From NCBI RefSeq assembly GCF_037975245.1, contig NC_092571.1:5292001-5356000 (forward strand): a stretch of DNA of 64,000 bases. Reading direction: 5' to 3'. The position numbers were made by a program, and so were the translations under genes. This document shows positions 40,232 through 53,898 of this stretch, piece by piece. A model generated the notes under the pieces. The model worked only from the letters and a program-made list of their open reading frames with translations, made no database searches and was not told the origin of the DNA. Source of the DNA: Apostichopus japonicus. Taxonomy: Eukaryota; Echinodermata; Holothuroidea; Aspidochirotida; Stichopodidae. Each line of letters opens with the position of its first letter. The first letter of the stretch is position 1.

Positions 40232-42943
40232 ATGTGCGGTACCGTTCAATCGAATGTGCGGTACCGATCAATCGAATGTTCGATACCGATCAATCGAATG
40301 TGCGGTACCGGACAATCGAAAATGCGGTACCGAACAATCGAATATGCGGTACCGATGAATCGAATGTGCGGTACCGAACAATCGAATGTGCGGTACCGAA
40401 CAATCGAATATGCGGTACCGATCAATCGAATGTGCGGTACCGATCAATCGAATGTGCGGTATTGATCAATCGAATGTGCGGTATTGATCAATCGAATGTT
40501 CGGTACCGATCAATCGAATGTTCGGTACCGATCAATCGAATGTTCGGTACCGATCAATCGAACGATCGGTACCGATCAATCGAATGTTCGGTACCGATCA
40601 ATCGAATGTTCGGTACCGATCAATCGAATGTGCGGTACCGATCAATCGAATGTGCGTTACCGATCAATCGAATGTTCGGTACCGATCAATCGAATGTTCG
40701 GTACCGATCAATCGAATGTGCGGTACCGATCAATCGAATGTGCGTTACCGATCAATCGAATGTTCGGTACCGATCAATCGAATGTTCGGTGACGATCAAT
40801 CGAATGTGCGTTACCGATCAATCGAATATTCCGTACCGATCAATCGAATGTTCGGTACCGATCAATCGAATGTTCGGTACCGATCAATCGAATGTTCGGT
40901 ACCGATCAATCGAATGTTCGGTCCCGATCAATCGATTGTGCGGTACCGATCAATCGAATGTTCGGTACCGATCAATCGAATGTGCGGTACCGATCAATCG
41001 AATGTGCGGTATTGATCAATCGAAAGTTCGGTACCGATCAATCGAATGTTCGGTACCGATCAATCGAATGTTCGGTACCGATCAATCGAATGTTCGGTAC
41101 CGATCAATAGAATGTTCGGTACCGATCAATCGAATGTTCGGTACCGATCAATCGAAATGTGCGATACCGATCAATCATATATGCGGTACACATCAATCAA
41201 ATGTTCGGTACCGATCAATCGAATGTTCGGTACCGATTAATCGAATGTGCGGTACCGATCAATCGAATGTGCGGTACCGATTAATCGAATGTTCGATATC
41301 GATCAATCAAATGTGCGGTACCGGACAATCGAAAATGCGGTACCGAACAATCGAATATGCGGTACCGATCAATCGAATGTGCGGTATTGATCAATCGAAT
41401 GTTCGGTACCGATCAATCGAATGTGCGGTACCGATTATTCGAATGTTCGGTACCGAACAATCGAATGTTCGGTACCGTACCGATGAATCGAATGTCCGGT
41501 ACCGATCAATCGAATGTGCGGTACCGATCAATCGAATGTTCGGTACCGATCAATCGAATGTGCGGTACCGATCAATCGAATGTTCGGTACCGATCAAACG
41601 AATGTGCGGTACCGATCAATCATATGTGCGGTACCGATCAATCGAATGTGCGATACCGATCAATCGAATGTTCGGTACCGATCAATCGAATGTTCGGTAC
41701 CGATCAATCGAATGTGCGGTACCGATCAATCGAATGTTCGATACCGATCAATCGAATGTGCGGTACCGATCAATCGAATGTGCGGTACCGATCAATCGAA
41801 TATGCGGTATTGATCAATCGAATGTTCGGTACCGATCAATCGAATGTGCGGTACCGAATATTCGAATGTTCGGTACCGATCAATCGAATGTTCGGTACCG
41901 TACAGATGAATCGAATGTGCGGTACCGATCAATCGAATGTGCGGTACCGATCAATCGAATGTTCGGTACCGATCAATCGAATGTGCGGTACCGATCAATC
42001 GAATGTGCGGTATTGATCAATCGAATGTTCGGTAACGATCAATCGAATGTGCGGTACCGATTAATCGAATGTGCGGTACCGATCAATCGAATGTGCGGTA
42101 CCGATCAATCGAATGTTCGATACCGATCAATCGAATGTGCGGTACCGAACAATCGAATGTGCGGTACCGAACAATCGAATGTGTGGTACCGATCAATCGA
42201 ATGTGCGGTACCGATCAATCGAATGTTCGGTACCGATCAATCGCATGTGCGGTACCGATCAATCGAATGTGCGGTATTGATCAATCGAATGTTCGGTACC
42301 GATCAATCGAATGTGCGGTACCGATCAATCGAATGTGCGGTACCGATCAATCGAATGTTCGTTACCGATCAATCGAATGTGCGGTATTGATCAATCGAAT
42401 GTTCGGTACCGATCAATCGAATGTTCGGTACCGATCAATCGATTGTGCGGTACCGATCAATCGAATGTTCGGTACCGATCAATCGAATGTGCGGTACCGA
42501 TCAATCGAATGTGCGGTATTGATCAATCGAATGTTCGGTACCGATCAGTCGAATGTTCGGTACCGATCAATCGAATGTTCGGTACCGATCAATCGAATGT
42601 TCGGTACCGATCAATAGAATGTTCGGTACCGATCAATAGAATGTTCGGTACCGATCAATCGAATGTGCGGTACCGATCAATCATATATGCGGTACACATC
42701 AATCGAATGTTCGGTACCGATCAATCGAATGTGCGGTACCGATTAATCGAATGTGCGGTACCGTTCAATCGAATGTGCGGTACCGATCAATCGAATGTTC
42801 GATACCGATCAATCGAATGTGCGGTACCGGACAATCGAAAAATGCGGTACCGAACAATCGAATATGCGGTACCGATCAATCGAATGTGCGGTACCGAACA
42901 ATCAAATGTGCGGTACCGAACAATCGAATATGCGGTACCGATC

Positions 42944-43604
42944 AATCGAATGTGCGGTACCGATCAATCGAATGTGCGGTATTGATCAATCGAATGTGCG
43001 GTATTGATCAATCGAATGTTCGGTACCGATCAATCGAATGTTCGGTACCGATCAATCGAATGTTCGGTACCGATGAATCGAATGATCGGTACCGATCAAT
43101 CGAATGTTCGGTACCGATCAATCGAATGTTCGGTACCGATCAATCGAATGTGCGGTACCGATCAATCGAATGTGCGTTACCGATCAATCGAATGTTCGGT
43201 ACCGATCAATCGAATGTTCGGTGACGATCAATCGAATGTGCGTTACCGATCAATCGAATATTCCGTACCGATCAATCGAATGTTCGGTACCGATCAATCG
43301 AATGTTCGGTACCGATGAATCGAATGTTCGGTACCGATCAATCGAATGTTCGGTCCCGATCAATCGATTGTGCGGTACCGATCAATCGAATGTTCGGTAC
43401 CGATCAATCGAATGTGCGGTACCGATCAATCGCATGTGCGGTATTGATCAATCGAAAGTTCGGTACCGATCAATCGAATGTTCGGTACCGATCAATCGAA
43501 TGTTCGGTACCGATCAATCGAATGTTCGGTACCGATCAATAGAATGTTCGGTACCGATCAATCGAATGTTCGGTACCGATCAATCGAAATGTGCGATACC
43601 GATC
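42944..43604. repeat. 661-bp tandem HOR, copy 1
   Basis: 30 monomers plus 1 bp. The extra base is an A in CGAAATGTGCG near 43587. It contains GTGACGATC (43221), ATATTCCG and GTCCCG. The copies differ at GATGAATCG near 43317, which is GATCAATCG in copy 2. Confidence 0.88.
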
Positions 43605-44265
43605 AATCGAATGTGCGGTACCGATCAATCGAATGTGCGGTATTGATCAATCGAATGTGCGGTATTGATCAATCGAATGTTCGGTACCGATCAATCGAAT
43701 GTTCGGTACCGATCAATCGAATGTTCGGTACCGATGAATCGAATGATCGGTACCGATCAATCGAATGTTCGGTACCGATCAATCGAATGTTCGGTACCGA
43801 TCAATCGAATGTGCGGTACCGATCAATCGAATGTGCGTTACCGATCAATCGAATGTTCGGTACCGATCAATCGAATGTTCGGTGACGATCAATCGAATGT
43901 GCGTTACCGATCAATCGAATATTCCGTACCGATCAATCGAATGTTCGGTACCGATCAATCGAATGTTCGGTACCGATCAATCGAATGTTCGGTACCGATC
44001 AATCGAATGTTCGGTCCCGATCAATCGATTGTGCGGTACCGATCAATCGAATGTTCGGTACCGATCAATCGAATGTGCGGTACCGATCAATCGCATGTGC
44101 GGTATTGATCAATCGAAAGTTCGGTACCGATCAATCGAATGTTCGGTACCGATCAATCGAATGTTCGGTACCGATCAATCGAATGTTCGGTACCGATCAA
44201 TAGAATGTTCGGTACCGATCAATCGAATGTTCGGTACCGATCAATCGAAATGTGCGATACCGATC
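43605..44265. repeat. 661-bp tandem HOR, copy 2
   Basis: Direct repeat of 42944-43604, including the one-base-long monomer near 44247 and GTGACGATC at 43882. It ends at a CATATATG monomer (44266). Confidence 0.88.
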
Positions 44266-47200
44266 AATCATATATGCGGTACACATCAATCAAATGTTCG
44301 GTACCGATCAATCGAATGTGCGGTACCGATTAATCGAATGTGCGGTACCGATCAATCGAATGTGCGGTACCGATCAATCGAATGTTCGATACCGATCAAT
44401 CGAATGTGCGGTACCGGACAATCGAAAATGCGGTACCGAACAATCGAATATGCGGTACCGATCAATCGAATGTGCGGTATTGATCAATCGAATGTTCGGT
44501 ACCGATCAATCGAATGTGCGGTACCGATTATTCGAATGTTCGGTACCGAACAATCGAATGTTCGGTACCGTACCGATGAATCGAATGTGCGGTACCGATC
44601 AATCGAATGTGCGGTACCGATCAATCGAATGTTCGGTACCGATCAATCGAATGTGCGGTACCGATCAATCGAATGTGCGGTATTGATCAATCGAATGTTC
44701 GGCACCGATCAATCGAATGTGCTGTACCGATGAATCGAATATGCGGTACCGATCAATCGAATGTGCGGTACCGATCAATCGAATGTTCGATACCGATCAA
44801 TCGAATGTGCGGTACCGATCAATCGAATGTGCGGTACCGATCAATCGAATGTGCGGTATTGATCAATCGAATGTTCGGTACCGATCAATCGAATGTGCGG
44901 TACCGATTATTCGAATGTTCGGTACCGAACAATCGAATGTTCGGTACCGTACCGATGAATCGAATGTGCGGTACCGATCAATCGAATGTGCGGTACCGAT
45001 CAATCGAATGTTCGGTACCGATGAATCGAATGTGCGGTACCGATCAATCGAATGTGCCGTATTGATCAATCGAATGTTCGGCACCGATCAATCGAATGTG
45101 CGGTACCGATTAATCGAATGTGCGGTACCGATCAATCGAATGTTCGGTACCGATCAATCGAATGTTCGATACCGATCAATCGAATGTGCGGTACCGAACA
45201 ATCGAATGTGCGGTACCGAACAATCGAATGTGCGGTACCGATCAATCGAATGTGCGGTACCGATCAATCGAATGTTCGGTACCGATCAATCGCATGTGCG
45301 GTACCGATCAATCGAATGTGCGGTATTGATCAATCGAATGTTCGGTACCGATCAATCGAATGTACGGTACCGATCAATCGAATGTTCGTTACCGATCAAT
45401 CGATTGTGCGGTACCGATCAATCGAATGTTCGTTACCGATCAATTGAATGTGCGGTATTGATCAATCGAATGTTCGGTACCGATCAATCGAATGTTCGGT
45501 ACCGATCAATCGATTGTGCGGTACCGATCAATCGAATGTTCGGTACCGATCAATCGAATGTGCGGTACCGATCAACTAATGTGCGATACTGAACAATCGA
45601 ATGTTCGGTACCGTACCGATGAATCGAATGTGCGGTACCGAACAATCGAATGTGCGGTACCGAACAATCGAATGTTCGGTACCGATCAATCGAATGTTCG
45701 GTACCGATCAATCGAATGTTCGGTACCGATCAATCGAATGTGCGGTACCGATCAATCGAATGTGCGGTATTGATCAATCGAATGTGCGGTATTGATCAAT
45801 CGAATGTTCGGTACCGATCAATCGAATGTTCGGTACCGATCAATCGAATGTTCGGTACCGATCAATCGAATGATCGGTACCGATCAATCGAATGTTCGGT
45901 ACCGATCAATCGAATGTTCGGTACCGATCAATCGAATGTGCGGTACCGATCAATCGAATGTGCGTTACCGATCAATCGAATGTTCGGTACCGATCAATCG
46001 AATGTTCGGTACCGATCAATCGAATGTGCGTTACCGATCAATCGAATGTTCGGTACCGATCAATAGAATGTTCGGTACCGATCAATCGAATGTTCGGTAC
46101 CGATCAATCGAATGTTCGGTACCGATCAATCGAATGTGCGGTACCGATCAATCATATATGCGGTACACATCAATCGAATGTTCGGTACCGATCAATCGAA
46201 TGTGCGGTACCGATTAATCGAATGTGCGGTACCGATCAATCGAATGTGCGGTACCGATCAATCGAATGTTCGATACCGATCAATCGAATGTGCGGTACCG
46301 GACAATCGAAAATGCGGTACCGAACAATCGAATTTGCGGTACCGATCAATCGAATGTGCGGTATTGATCAATCGAATGTTCGGTACCGATCAATCGAATG
46401 TGCGGTACCGATTATTCGAATGTTCGGTACCGAACAATCGAATGTTCGGTACCGTACCGATCAATCGAATGTGCGGTACCGATCAATCGAATGTGCGGTA
46501 CCGATCAATCGAATGTTCGGTACCGATCAATCGAATGTGCGGTACCGATCAATCGAATGTGCGGTATTGATCAATCGAATGTTCGGTACCGATCAATCGA
46601 ATGTGCGGTACCGATTAATCGAATGTGCGGTACCGATCAATCGAATGTGCGGTACCGATCAATCGAATGTTCGATACCGATCAATCGAATGTGCGGTACC
46701 GAACAATCGAATGTGCGGTACCGAACAATCGAATGTGCGGTACCGATCAATCGAATGTGCGGTACCGATCAATCGAATGTTCGGTACCGATCAATCGCAT
46801 GTGCGGTACCGATCAATCGAATGTGCGGTATTGATCAATCGAATGTTCGGTACCGATCAATCGAATGTGCGGTACCGATCAATCGAATGTGCGGTACCGA
46901 TCAATCGAATGTGCGGTACCGATCAATCGAATGTTCGTTACCGATCAATCGAATGTGCGGTATTGATCAATCGAATGTTCGGTACCGATCAATCGAATGT
47001 TCGGTACCGATCAATCGATTGTGCGGTACCGATCAATCGAATGTTCGGTACCGATCAATCGAATGTGCGGTACCGATCAATCGAATGTGCGGTATTGATC
47101 AATCGAATGTTCGGTATTGATCAATCGAATGTTCGGTACCGATCAATCGAATGTTCGGTACCGATCAATCGAATGTTCGGTACCGATCAATCGAATGATC

Positions 47201-48439
47201 GATACCGATCAATCGAATGTTCGGTACCGATCAATCGAATGTTCGGTACCGATCAATCGAATGTGCGGTACCGATCAATCGAATGTGCGTTACCGATCAA
47301 TCGAATGTTCGGTACCGATCAATCGAATGTTCGGTGACGATCAATCGAATTTGCGTTACCGATCAATCGAATATTCCGTACCGATCAATCGAATGTTCGG
47401 TACCGATCAATCGAATGTGCGGTACCGATCAATCGAATGTTCGGTACCGATCAATCGAATATGCGGTACCGATCAATCGAATGTGCGGTATTGATCAATC
47501 GAATGTTCGGCACCGATCAATCGAATGTGCGGTACCGATGAATCGAATGTGCGGTACCGATCAATCGAATGTGCGGTACCGATCAATCGAATGTTCGATA
47601 CCGATCAATCGAATGTGCGGTACCGATCAATCGAATGTGCGGTACCGATCAATCGAATGTGCGGTATTGATCAATCGAATGTTCGGTACCGATCAATCGA
47701 ATGTGCGGTACCGATTATTCGAATGTTCGGTACCGATCAATAGAATGTTCGGTACCGATCAATAGAATGTTCGGTACCGATCAATCGAATGTGCGGTACC
47801 GATCAATCATATATGCGGTACACATCAATCGAATGTTCGGTACCGATCAATCGAATGTGCGGTACCGATGAATCGAATGTTCGGTACCGATCAATCGAAT
47901 GTGCGGTACCGATCAATCGAATGTTCGGTACCGATCAATCGAATGTGCGGTACCGATCAATCGAATGTGCGGTATTGATCAATCGAATGTTCGGCACCGA
48001 TCAATCGAATGTGCGGTACCGATTAATCGAATGTGCGGTACCGATCAATCGAATGTGCGGTACCGATCAATCGAATGTTCGATACCGATCAATCGAATGT
48101 GCGGTACCGAACAATCGAATGTGCGGTACCGAACAATCGAATGTGCGGTACCGATCAATCGAATGTGCGGTACCGATCAATCGAATGTTCGGTACCGATC
48201 AATCGCATGTGCGGTACCGATCTATCAAATGTGCGGTATTGATCAATCGAATGTTCGGTACCGATCAATCGAATTTTCGGTACCGATCAATCGAATGTTC
48301 GTTACCGATCAATCGAATGTGCGGTACCGATCAATCGAATGTTCGTTACCGATCAATCGAATGTGCGGTATTGATCAATCGAATGTTCGGTACCGATCAA
48401 TCGAATGTTCGGTACCGATCAATCGATTGTGCGGTACCG

Positions 48440-48957
48440 ATCAATCGAATGTTCGGTACCGATCAATCGAATGTGCGGTACCGATCAATCGAATGTGCGG
48501 TATTGATCAATCGAATGTTCGGTACCGATCAGTCGAATGTTCGGTACCGATCAATCGAATGTTCGGTACCGATCAATCGAATGTTCGGTACCGATCAATA
48601 GAATGTTCGGTACCGATCAATCGAATGTTCGGTACCGATCAATCGAATATGCGGTACCGATGAATCGAATGTGCCTTACCGAACAATCGAATGTGCGGTA
48701 CCGAACAATCGAATATGCGGTACCGATCAATCGAATGTGCGGTACCGATCAATCAAATGTGCGGTACCGATCAACTAATGTGCGATACTGAACAATCGAA
48801 TGTTCGGTACCGTACCGATGAATCGAATGTGCGGTACCGAACAATCGAATGTGCTTTACCGAACAATCGAATGTTCGGTACCGATCAATCGAATGTTCGG
48901 TATTGATCAATCGAATGTGCGGTACCGATCAATCGAATGTGCGTTACCGATCAATCG
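48440..48957. repeat. HOR, spacing 708 bp, copy 1
   Basis: Contains a GATCAGTCG monomer, CAATAG, AATATG, a cassette (48773) with GATACTGAAC, and a GTGCTTTACC monomer. It recurs 708 bp later (32 monomers plus one cassette). GTGCCTTACC near 48671 is private to this copy. Confidence 0.82.
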
Positions 48958-49147
48958 AATGTTCGGTACCGATCAATCGAATGTTCGGAACCGATCAATC
49001 GAATGTGCGGTACCGATCAATCGAATGTGCGGTACCGATCAATCGAATGTTCGGTACCGATCAATCGAATGTTCGGTACCGATCAATCGAATGTGCGTTA
49101 CCGATCAATCGAATGTTCCGTACCGATCAATGGAATGTGCGGTACCG

Positions 49148-49665
49148 ATCAATCGAATGTTCGGTACCGATCAATCGAATGTGCGGTACCGATCAATCGA
49201 ATGTGCGGTATTGATCAATCGAATGTTCGGTACCGATCAGTCGAATGTTCGGTACCGATCAATCGAATGTTCGGTACCGATCAATCGAATGTTCGGTACC
49301 GATCAATAGAATGTTCGGTACCGATCAATCGAATGTTCGGTACCGATCAATCGAATATGCGGTACCGATGAATCGAATGTGCGGTACCGAACAATCGTAT
49401 GTGCGGTACCGAACAATCGAATATGCGGTACCGATCAATCGAATGTTCGGTACCGATCAATCGAATGTGCGGTACCGATCAACTAATGTGCGATACTGAA
49501 CAATCGAATGTTCGGTACCGTACCGATGAATCGAATGTGCGGTACCGAACAATCGAATGTGCTTTACCGAACAATCGAATGTTCGGTACCGATCAATCGA
49601 ATGTTCGGTATTGATCAATCGAATGTTCGGTACCGATCAATTGAATGTGCGTTACCGATCAATCG
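49148..49665. repeat. HOR, spacing 708 bp, copy 2
   Basis: Counterpart of 48440-48957 with its cassette at 49481. It carries CAATCGTATG near 49393 and CAATTGAATG near 49649 where copy 1 has the usual CAATCGAATG. Confidence 0.82.
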
Positions 49666-50581
49666 AATGTGCGGTATTGATCAATCGAATGTGCGGTATT
49701 GATCAATCGAATGTTCGGTACCGATCAATCGAATGTTCGGTACCGATCAATCGAATGTTCGGTACCGATCAATCGAATGATCGGTACCGATCAATCGAAT
49801 GTTCGGTACCGATCAATCGAATGTTCGGTACCGATCAATCGAATGTGCGGTACCGATCAATCGAATGTGCGTTACCGATTAATCAAATGTTCGGTACCGA
49901 TCAATCGAATGTTCGGTACCGATCAATCGAATGTGCGTTACCGATCAATCGAATGTTCGGTACCGATCAATCGAATGTGCGGTACCGATCAATCGAATGT
50001 TCGGTACCGATCAATCGAATGTTCGGTACCGATCAATCGAATGTTCGGTCCCGATCAATCGATTGTGCGGTACCGATCAATCGAATGTGCGGTACCGATC
50101 AATCGAATGTGCGGTACCGATCAATCGAATGTGCGGTATTGATCAATCGAAAGTTCGGTACCGATCAATCGAATGTTCGGTACCGATCAATCGAATGTTC
50201 GGTACCGATAAATCGAATGTTCGGTACCGATCAATAGAATGTTCGGTACCGATCAATCGAATGTTCGGTACCGATGAATCGAATGTGCGGTACCGATGAA
50301 TCGAATGTGCGGTACCGATCAATCGAATGTGCGGTACCGATCAATCGAATGTTCGTTACCAATCAATCGAATGTGCGGTACCGATCAATCGAATGTTCGT
50401 TACCGATCAATCGAATGTGCGGTATTGATCAATCGAATGTTCGGTACCGATCAATCGAATGTTCGGTACCGATCAATCGATTGTGCGGTACCGATCAATC
50501 GAATGTGCGGTACCGATCAATCGAATGTGCGGTACCGATGAATCGAATGTGCGGTACCGATCAATCGAATGTGCGGTACCG

Positions 50582-53500
50582 ATCAACTAATGTGCGATAC
50601 CGAACAATCGAATGTTCGGTACCGTAGCGATGAATCGAATGTGCGGTACCGATCAATCGAATGTGCGGTACCGATCAATCGAATGTGCGGTACCGAACAA
50701 TCGAATGTTCGTTACCGTACCGATGAATCTAATGTGCGGTACCGATGAATCGAATGTGCCGTACCGATCAATCGAATGTGCGGTACCGATCAATCGAATG
50801 TGCGGTACCGATCAATCGAATGTGCGGTATTTATCAATCGAATGTTCGGTACCGATCAATCGAATGTGCGGTACCGATTAATCGAATGTTCGTTACCGAT
50901 CAATTGAATGTGCGGTACCGATGAATCGAATGATCGGTACCGATCAATCGAATGTTCGGTACCGATCAATCGAATGTTCGGTACCGATCAATCGAATGTG
51001 CGGTACCGATCAATTGAATGTGCGTTACCGATCAATCGAATGTTCGGTACCGATCAATCGAATGTTCGGTACAGATCAATCGAATGTGCGTTACCGATCA
51101 ATCGAATGTTCGGTACCGATCAATCGAATGTGCGGTACCGATCAATCGAATGTTCGGTACCGATCAATCGAACGTGCGGTACCGATCAATCGAATGTGCG
51201 GTACCTATCAATCGAATGTGCGTTACCGAACAATCGAATGTGCGGTACCGAACAATCGAATGTGCGGTACCGATCAATCGAATGTGCGGTATTGATCAAT
51301 CGAATGTTCGGTACCGATCAATCGAATGTGCGGTACCGATCAATCGAATGTTCGTTACCGATCAATCGAATGTGCGGTACCGATCAATCGAATGTTCGTT
51401 ACCGATCAATCGAATGTGCGGTACTGATCAATCGAATGTTCGGTACCGATCAATCGAATGTTCGGTACCGAACAATCGAATGTGCGGTACCGATCAATCG
51501 AATGTGCGGAACCGATCAATCGAATGTTCGGTACCGATCAATCGAATGTTCGTTACCGATCAATCGAATGTGCGGTATTGATCAATCGAATGTTCGGTAC
51601 CGATCAATCGAATGTTCGGTACCGATCAATCGATTGTGCGGTACCGATCAATCGAATGTTCGGTACCGATCAATCGAATGTGCGGTACCGATCAATCGAA
51701 TGTGCGGTATTGATCAATCGAATGTTCGGTACCGATCAATCGAATGTTCGGTACCGATCAATCGAATGTTCGGTACCGATCAATCGAATGTTCGGTACCG
51801 ATCAATAGAATGTTCGGTACCGATCAATCGAATGTTCGGTACCGATCAATCGAATGTGCGGTACCGATCAATCATATATGCGGTACACATCAATCGAATG
51901 TTCGGTACCGATCAATCCAATGTGCGGTACCGATTAATCGAATGTGCGGTACCGATCAATCGAATGTGTGGTACCGATCAATCGAATGTTCGATACCGAT
52001 TAATCGAATGTGCGGTACCGGACAATCGAAAATGCGGTACAAAACAATCGAATGTGCGGTACCGATGAATCAAATGTGCGGTACCGAACAATCGAATGTT
52101 CGGTACCGATCAATCGAATGTTCGGTACCGATCAATCGAATGTTCGATACCGATCAATCGAATGTGCCATACCGATGAATCAAATGTGCGGTACCGAACA
52201 ATCGAATGTGCGGTACCGATGAATCGAATGTGCGGTACCGATCAATCGAATGTTCGATACCGATCAATCGAATGTGCGGTACCGAACAATCGAATGTGCG
52301 GTACCGAACAATCGAATTTGCTGTACCGATCAATCGAATGTGCGGTACCGATCAATCGAATGTGCGGTACCGATCAACTAATGTGCGGTACCGAACAATC
52401 GAATGTTCGGTACCGTACCGAACAATCGAATATGCGGTACCGATCAATCAAATGTGCGGTACCGATCAATCGAATGTTCGGTACCGATCAATCGCATGTG
52501 CGGTACCGATCAATCGAATGGGCCGTATTGATCAATCGAATGTTCGGTACCGATCAATCGAATGTGCGGTACCGATCAATCGAATGTTCGTTACCGATCA
52601 ATCGAATGTGCGGTACCGATCAATCGAATGTTCGTTACCGATCAATCGAATGTGCGGTATTGATCAATCGAATGTTCGGTACCGATCAATCGAATGTGCG
52701 GTACCGATCAATCGAATGTTCGTTACCGATCAATCGAATGTGCGTTACCGATCAATCGAATGTTCGTTACCGATCAATCGAATGTGCGGTACCGATCAAT
52801 CGAATGTTCGGTACCGATCAATCGAATGTTCGGTACCGAACAATCGAATGTGCGGTACCGATCAATCGAATGTGCGGAACCGATCAATCGAATGTTCGGT
52901 ACCGTACCGATGAATCGAATGTGCGGTACCGATGAATCGAATGTGCGGTACCGATCAACTAATGTGCGATACCGAACAATCGAATGTGCGGTACCGAACA
53001 ATCGAATGTGCGGTACCGAACAATCGAATATGCGGTACCGATCAATCGAATGTGCGGTACCGATCAATCGAATGTTCGATACCGATCAATCGAATGTGCG
53101 GTATTGATCAATCGAATGTGCGGTACCGAACAATCGAATGTGCGGTACTGAACAATCGAATGTGCGGTACCGATCAATCGAATGTTCGGTACCGATCAAT
53201 CGCATGTGCGGTACCGATCAATCGAATGTGCGGTATTGATCAATCGAATGTTCGGTACCGATCAATCGAATGTGCGGTACCGATCAATCGAATGTTCGTT
53301 ACCGATCAATCGAATGTGCGGTACCGATCAATCGAATGTTCGTTACCGATCAATCGAATGTGCGGTATTGATCAATCGAATGTTCGGTACCGATCAATCG
53401 AATGTTCGGTACCGATCAATCGATTGTGCGGTACCGATCAATCGAATGTTCGGTACCGATCAATCGAATGTGCGGTACCGATCAATCGAATGTGCGGTAT

Positions 53501-53898
53501 TGATCAATCGAATGTTCGGTACCGATCAATAGAATGTTCGGTACCGATCAATCGAATGTTCGGTACCGATCAATCGAATGTGCGGTACCGATCAATCATA
53601 TATGCGGTACACATCAATCGAATGTTCGGTACCGATCAATCCAATGTGCGGTACCGATTAATCGAATGTGCGGTACCGATCAATCGAATGTGCGGTACCG
53701 ATCAATCGAATGTTCGATACCGATTAATCGAATGTGCGGTACCGATCAATCGAATGTGCGGTACCGATCAATCGAATGTTCGATACCGATCAATCGAATG
53801 TGCGGTACCGAACAATCGAAAATGCGGTACAAAACAATCGAATGTGCGGTACCGATGAATCAAATGTGCGGTACCGAACAATCGAATGTGCGGTACCG
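50582..53898. repeat. 3.3/3.45-kb tandem HOR, copy 1
   Basis: 3317 bp, that is 150 monomers plus 17 bp (four +5 and three -1 shifts). Cassettes at 50585, 52376 and 52957, CATATATG at 51870 and 53594, and distinctive GTAGCGATG, TATTTATC, GTACCTATC, TACAAAAC and GTGCCATACC monomers. It is followed directly by a second copy that is 136 bp longer. Confidence 0.9.

Larger units (their letters stand above)
33950..45570. repeat. Array domain 4: cassette-free, 1655/2447-bp HOR
   Basis: No AACTAATG monomer is found between 33871 and 45574, about 11.7 kb. The 5-bp GTACC duplication instead follows a GATTATTCG monomer (34262, 35213, 36868, 39315, 41433, 44526, 44905). CATATATG monomers recur every 0.55-1.6 kb, and a GGTGACGATC plus ATATTCCG block appears at 38166, 38364, 40789, 43221 and 43882. 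Four monomers are one base too long (near 41155, 42838, 43587 and 44247). HOR spacings are 1655, 2447, 661 and 198 bp. Confidence 0.8.
34262..47721. repeat. GATTATTCG monomers with solo GTACC duplication
   Basis: GATTATTCG monomers occur at 34262, 35213, 36868, 39315, 41433, 44526, 44905, 46410 and 47713. All but the last are followed within about 40 bp by GGTACCGTACCGAT, the same 5-bp duplication as in the AACTAATG cassette but without its 1-bp deletion, giving a +5 shift. A near relative reading CCGAATATTCG with GTACCGTACAGATG lies at about 41855-41900. This variant occupies the region from which AACTAATG is absent. Confidence 0.8.
45570..50580. repeat. Array domain 5: transitional segment
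   Basis: Mixed composition. AACTAATG cassettes return at 45574, 48773 and 49481, while domain 4 markers persist: CATATATG at 46150 and 47805, GATTATTCG at 46410 and 47713, GGTGACGATC at 47334. It contains a 708-bp tandem duplication and GGCACCG variants at about 47510 and 47994. After 47805 the CATATATG marker is missing for 4,065 bp, the longest gap to the right of 32 kb. Limits are approximate. Confidence 0.6.

Noticed and set aside
40234-42390. 718-codon open reading frame
   Set aside because: Pure satellite translation that runs across HOR boundaries and a one-base-long monomer. There is no sign of codon-level constraint.
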